NCBI GenBank assembly: GCA_023424995.1
Contig: JAFADH010000282.1
Coordinates: 1-8,122 of the forward strand
DNA from: Bacillota bacterium
GTDB lineage: Bacteria > Bacillota > Clostridia > Lachnospirales > Lachnospiraceae
Length of the DNA stretch: 8,122 nucleotides
Reading direction: 5' to 3'
The position numbers were made by a program, and so were the translations under genes. The notes beneath the pieces were generated by a model. That model worked only from the letters and a program-made list of their open reading frames with translations, was not told where the DNA came from and searched no databases. This document shows positions 6,944 to 8,122 of the stretch, in pieces. Each line of letters begins with the position of its first letter. The first letter of the stretch is position 1.

Positions 6944-7588
6944 TTATATTATGGTTAACAGTTCCTTGGGGGTATCGATCAGGTAATCGGCACCTTCCCT
7001 GCGCAGCACCTCACGGCAGCGGAAGCCCCAGGTCACTCCGATACAGGGGATACCTGCATTCTTGGCGGTTCTCACATCGGTTTCTGAATCTCCCACAAGC
7101 ACGGCATTCTTAAGATCGGAACCTAATTCATGCACGGCGGTAAAGATGCTGTCGGGAGCAGGCTTGCGTTTAATCTCCGAGGTTTCTCCGATGGCTACCT
7201 GTATCAGGTTGCCGAAATAGGTTTTTGATAATTCTTTCACCGCATTATCATATTTATTGGAAACAATGGCAATTTTATAATTAAAGCGGTTTAAATCCAA
7301 TAACAGCTCCATTATTCCATTATACGGACGGGTCTTATTCTGCATATTATGCTGATAGTTCTCCTTAAATTCGACCATAACATCAGTAACCTCCTCTTCA
7401 TTGCAGTTCTCGGGGACGGAGAGACGAACAAGGTTCCTGACTCCATTACCTACAAAACGCCTAACCTCTTCCAAAGTTCTGGTAGCAAAGCCACGGCCTG
7501 TGAGAACATCATTCAAGCTGTCCCGCAGATCATCAAGAGTATTTAATAAGGTTCCGTCCAAATCAAAAATCACAGTGTTATATCGCAT
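6944..7588 (-). CDS. HAD-family hydrolase, phosphoglycolate phosphatase-like
   Basis: HAD phosphatases remove phosphate through an aspartyl-phosphate intermediate; the closest familiar members are Gph and PpaX, acting on phosphoglycolate or pyrophosphate, but the substrate cannot be set from sequence. The 214-residue protein has motif I FDLDGTLLNT (8-17; nucleophile D9, acid D11), an alpha-helical subfamily I cap (about 18-85), motif II VSNKYD (S110), motif III Lys in RKPAPDS (K142) and motif IV VGDSETD (D167, D171) followed by AGIPCIGVTWGF. All catalytic residues are present. The ATG at 7588 is favoured: AAAGGA (7602-7597) lies eight bases upstream. An in-frame ATG at 7597 overlaps that site, would add MFH and is less likely. 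Its ribosome binding site lies in the first unit of a 36-bp repeat array, and its stop codon lies in the partial unit of the 96-bp array. It is convergent with the ATP-grasp genes. Confidence 0.92.
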   Translation of the reverse strand: MRYNTVIFDLDGTLLNTLDDLRDSLNDVLTGRGFATRTLEEVRRFVGNGVRNLVRLSVPENCNEEEVTDVMVEFKENYQHNMQNKTRPYNGIMELLLDLNRFNYKIAIVSNKYDNAVKELSKTYFGNLIQVAIGETSEIKRKPAPDSIFTAVHELGSDLKNAVLVGDSETDVRTAKNAGIPCIGVTWGFRCREVLRREGADYLIDTPKELLTII

Positions 7589-7974
7589 GTGAAACATCCT
7601 TTCCTGTAATAATCAGGCATGTGTGTGAAACATTCTTCCTGTAATAATCAGGAATGTGTGTGAAATATCATTTTCTGTAATAACCAGAAATGTGTGTGAA
7701 ACATCCTTTCCTGTAATAATCAGGCATGTGCGTGAAACATTCTTTCCTGTAATAACCAGGAATATGCGTGAAATATCTTCTCCTGTAATAACCAGAAATG
7801 TGTGTGAAATATCCTTTTCTGTAATAACCAGGAATGTGCGTGAAACATTCTTTTTTGTAATAACCAGGAATATGCGTGAAACATCCTTTCTTATAATTAA
7901 CCAGGAATGTGCATGAAATATCTTCTCCTGTAATAACCAGAAATGTGTGTGAAACATCTTTTTCCTGTAATAAC
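7589..7974. repeat. Array of about 10.7 tandem 36-bp units upstream of the HAD gene
   Basis: Units start at 7589, 7625, 7660, 7696, 7732, 7768, 7804, 7840, 7876, 7913 and 7949 (last one partial). Lengths are 36 bp except 35 for unit 2 and 37 for unit 9. On + each reads roughly GTGAAACATCCTTTCCTG, then TAATAACCAGGAATGTGT. TTCCTG and CAGGAA form a short hairpin around TAATAAC; unit 3 changes both arms together (TTTCTG with CAGAAA), while units 6, 7 and 10 carry mismatches or wobble. On the minus strand, well-preserved units contain AGGAAAGGATG, a Shine-Dalgarno followed by ATG; unit 1 supplies the ribosome binding site of the HAD gene. Units are contiguous with no unique spacers, so this is not CRISPR despite the length. 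Open frames across it on both strands follow from the unit length being divisible by three. Confidence 0.95.
7597..7602 (-). promoter_or_regulatory. Ribosome binding site deciding the HAD start
   Basis: Read on the minus strand, AAAGGA is followed by TGTTTCAC and the ATG at 7588-7586. The spacing of eight bases is suitable. The site belongs to the repeat consensus, so other units upstream carry versions of the same site. Confidence 0.65.
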
Positions 7975-8002
7975 TTAATAACGTACAGTATCCGCATGTC
8001 AA
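7975..8002 (-). promoter_or_regulatory. Candidate promoter for the HAD gene
   Basis: On the minus strand a perfect TTGACA (8002-7997) is followed after 16 bases by TATTAA (7980-7975, four of six). Transcription would begin around 7968, at the outer edge of the 36-bp array, so the whole array would be the roughly 380-nt 5' leader of the HAD mRNA. Inferred from motif match and position. Confidence 0.5.
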
Positions 8003-8122
8003 TGGTCAGAGAAACAGACTGCAGGAATAGTACCGCAGAACTATAATCAATAGTATATACACATACCATTTCATAACGCAAGAGGTTTTTTTCATTACTT
8101 ATTAAAGCTAATAAGATTAATA
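8003..8122. other. AT-rich upstream flank, possible second HAD promoter
   Basis: No coding sequence is recognised. A weaker minus-strand promoter candidate is TTGCGT (8081-8076), 18 bases, TATACT (8057-8052). A T7 run at about 8086-8092 on + follows AAGAGG but has no convincing stem before it. The rest is AT-rich and unremarkable. Confidence 0.3.

Larger units (their letters stand above)
6557..6950. repeat. Four 96-bp tandem units of three hairpins each, plus a partial fifth
   Basis: Units start at 6557, 6653, 6749 and 6845, each exactly 96 bp, with a ten-base partial fifth at 6941. Each begins AACTTATATT and holds three stems. In unit 1 hairpin A is ATTACAGGAAC (6564-6574) with GTTCCTGTAAT (6583-6593). 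Hairpin B is GGCGC (6604-6608) with GCGCC (6616-6620), then TTTT. Hairpin C is ATCAGAAGTT (6625-6634) with AACTTCTGAT (6643-6652). Arms co-vary: units 3 and 4 have ATTATCGGAAC with GTTCCGATAAT, and unit 4 hairpin C has GAAGAT with ATCTTC instead of GAAGTT with AACTTC. A one-base gain in one loop is offset by a one-base loss elsewhere in unit 3. Because 96 is divisible by three, open frames run through it on both strands; these have no family-like features. It fills the gap between two convergent genes. Confidence 0.95.

Noticed and set aside
7589..7974. CRISPR array (repeat length 36 bp)
   Set aside because: Units are directly contiguous with no unique spacers and drift along their whole length; no cas genes are present.
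6449..7974. Insertion sequence or transposon origin of the arrays
   Set aside because: No transposase gene, terminal inverted repeats bounding a unit, or target-site duplication is visible.
7656..8081. Repetitive open frames on both strands across the 36-bp array
   Set aside because: Same cause: 36 is divisible by three. Not annotated as genes; only the minus-strand leader frame is raised as a low-certainty finding.

Overview
The window looks like a chromosomal segment of a low-to-moderate-GC Firmicute, most likely a Clostridia member close to Lachnospiraceae. This rests on the style of the encoded proteins (clostridial-type ThyA remnant, UppP, four-TM FtsK/SpoIIIE, paired RimK-like ATP-grasp proteins), strong AGGAGG-type ribosome binding sites and AT-rich intergenic DNA. 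The genus is not determined.

Layout. Positions 1-122 hold a perfect 12-bp inverted repeat that may terminate an upstream gene. Positions 123-372 are the decayed 5' end of a thymidylate synthase gene (thyA) with a frameshift and a nonsense codon. After about 300 bases with candidate promoter elements come uppP (676-1551, undecaprenyl diphosphate phosphatase) and, 45 bp later, ftsK (1597-4233, DNA translocase), both on +. A structured, terminator-like element (4291-4383) and a six-copy 19-bp tandem array (4392-4505) follow. The array runs exactly into the start codon of the first of two paralogous ATP-grasp ligase-like genes (4503-5408 and 5462-6448, +). The last gene is a HAD-family phosphatase on the minus strand (6944-7588), convergent with the ATP-grasp pair.

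The unusual part is what surrounds the HAD gene. Downstream of it, filling the convergent gap, are four 96-bp tandem units (6557-6940) plus a degenerate older copy and a partial fifth. Each unit is three consecutive hairpins whose arms change in a compensatory way between copies. Two of the junctions also carry a near-consensus promoter (TTGAAA-N17-TATATT) that reads into a hairpin followed by TTTT, so a unit could be a small self-contained transcription module. Upstream of the HAD gene is a second array of about 10.7 units of 36 bp (7589-7974), lying between a TTGACA-type minus-strand promoter and the HAD start codon. It would be transcribed as a roughly 380-nt leader. Each 36-bp unit contains, on the minus strand, a version of a Shine-Dalgarno-plus-ATG motif. 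The two arrays share the 10-mer TTCCTGTAAT / ATTACAGGAA, and the HAD gene takes both its ribosome binding site and its stop codon from repeat sequence.

Functional links. UppP recycles the C55 lipid carrier for peptidoglycan synthesis and FtsK moves chromosome termini through the septum, so the first block is envelope and division housekeeping. The ATP-grasp pair probably joins carboxylates to amines, but no substrate or peptide partner is visible. The HAD protein resembles phosphoglycolate phosphatase-type enzymes. A regulatory connection between the two arrays and the HAD gene is a hypothesis from sequence only.
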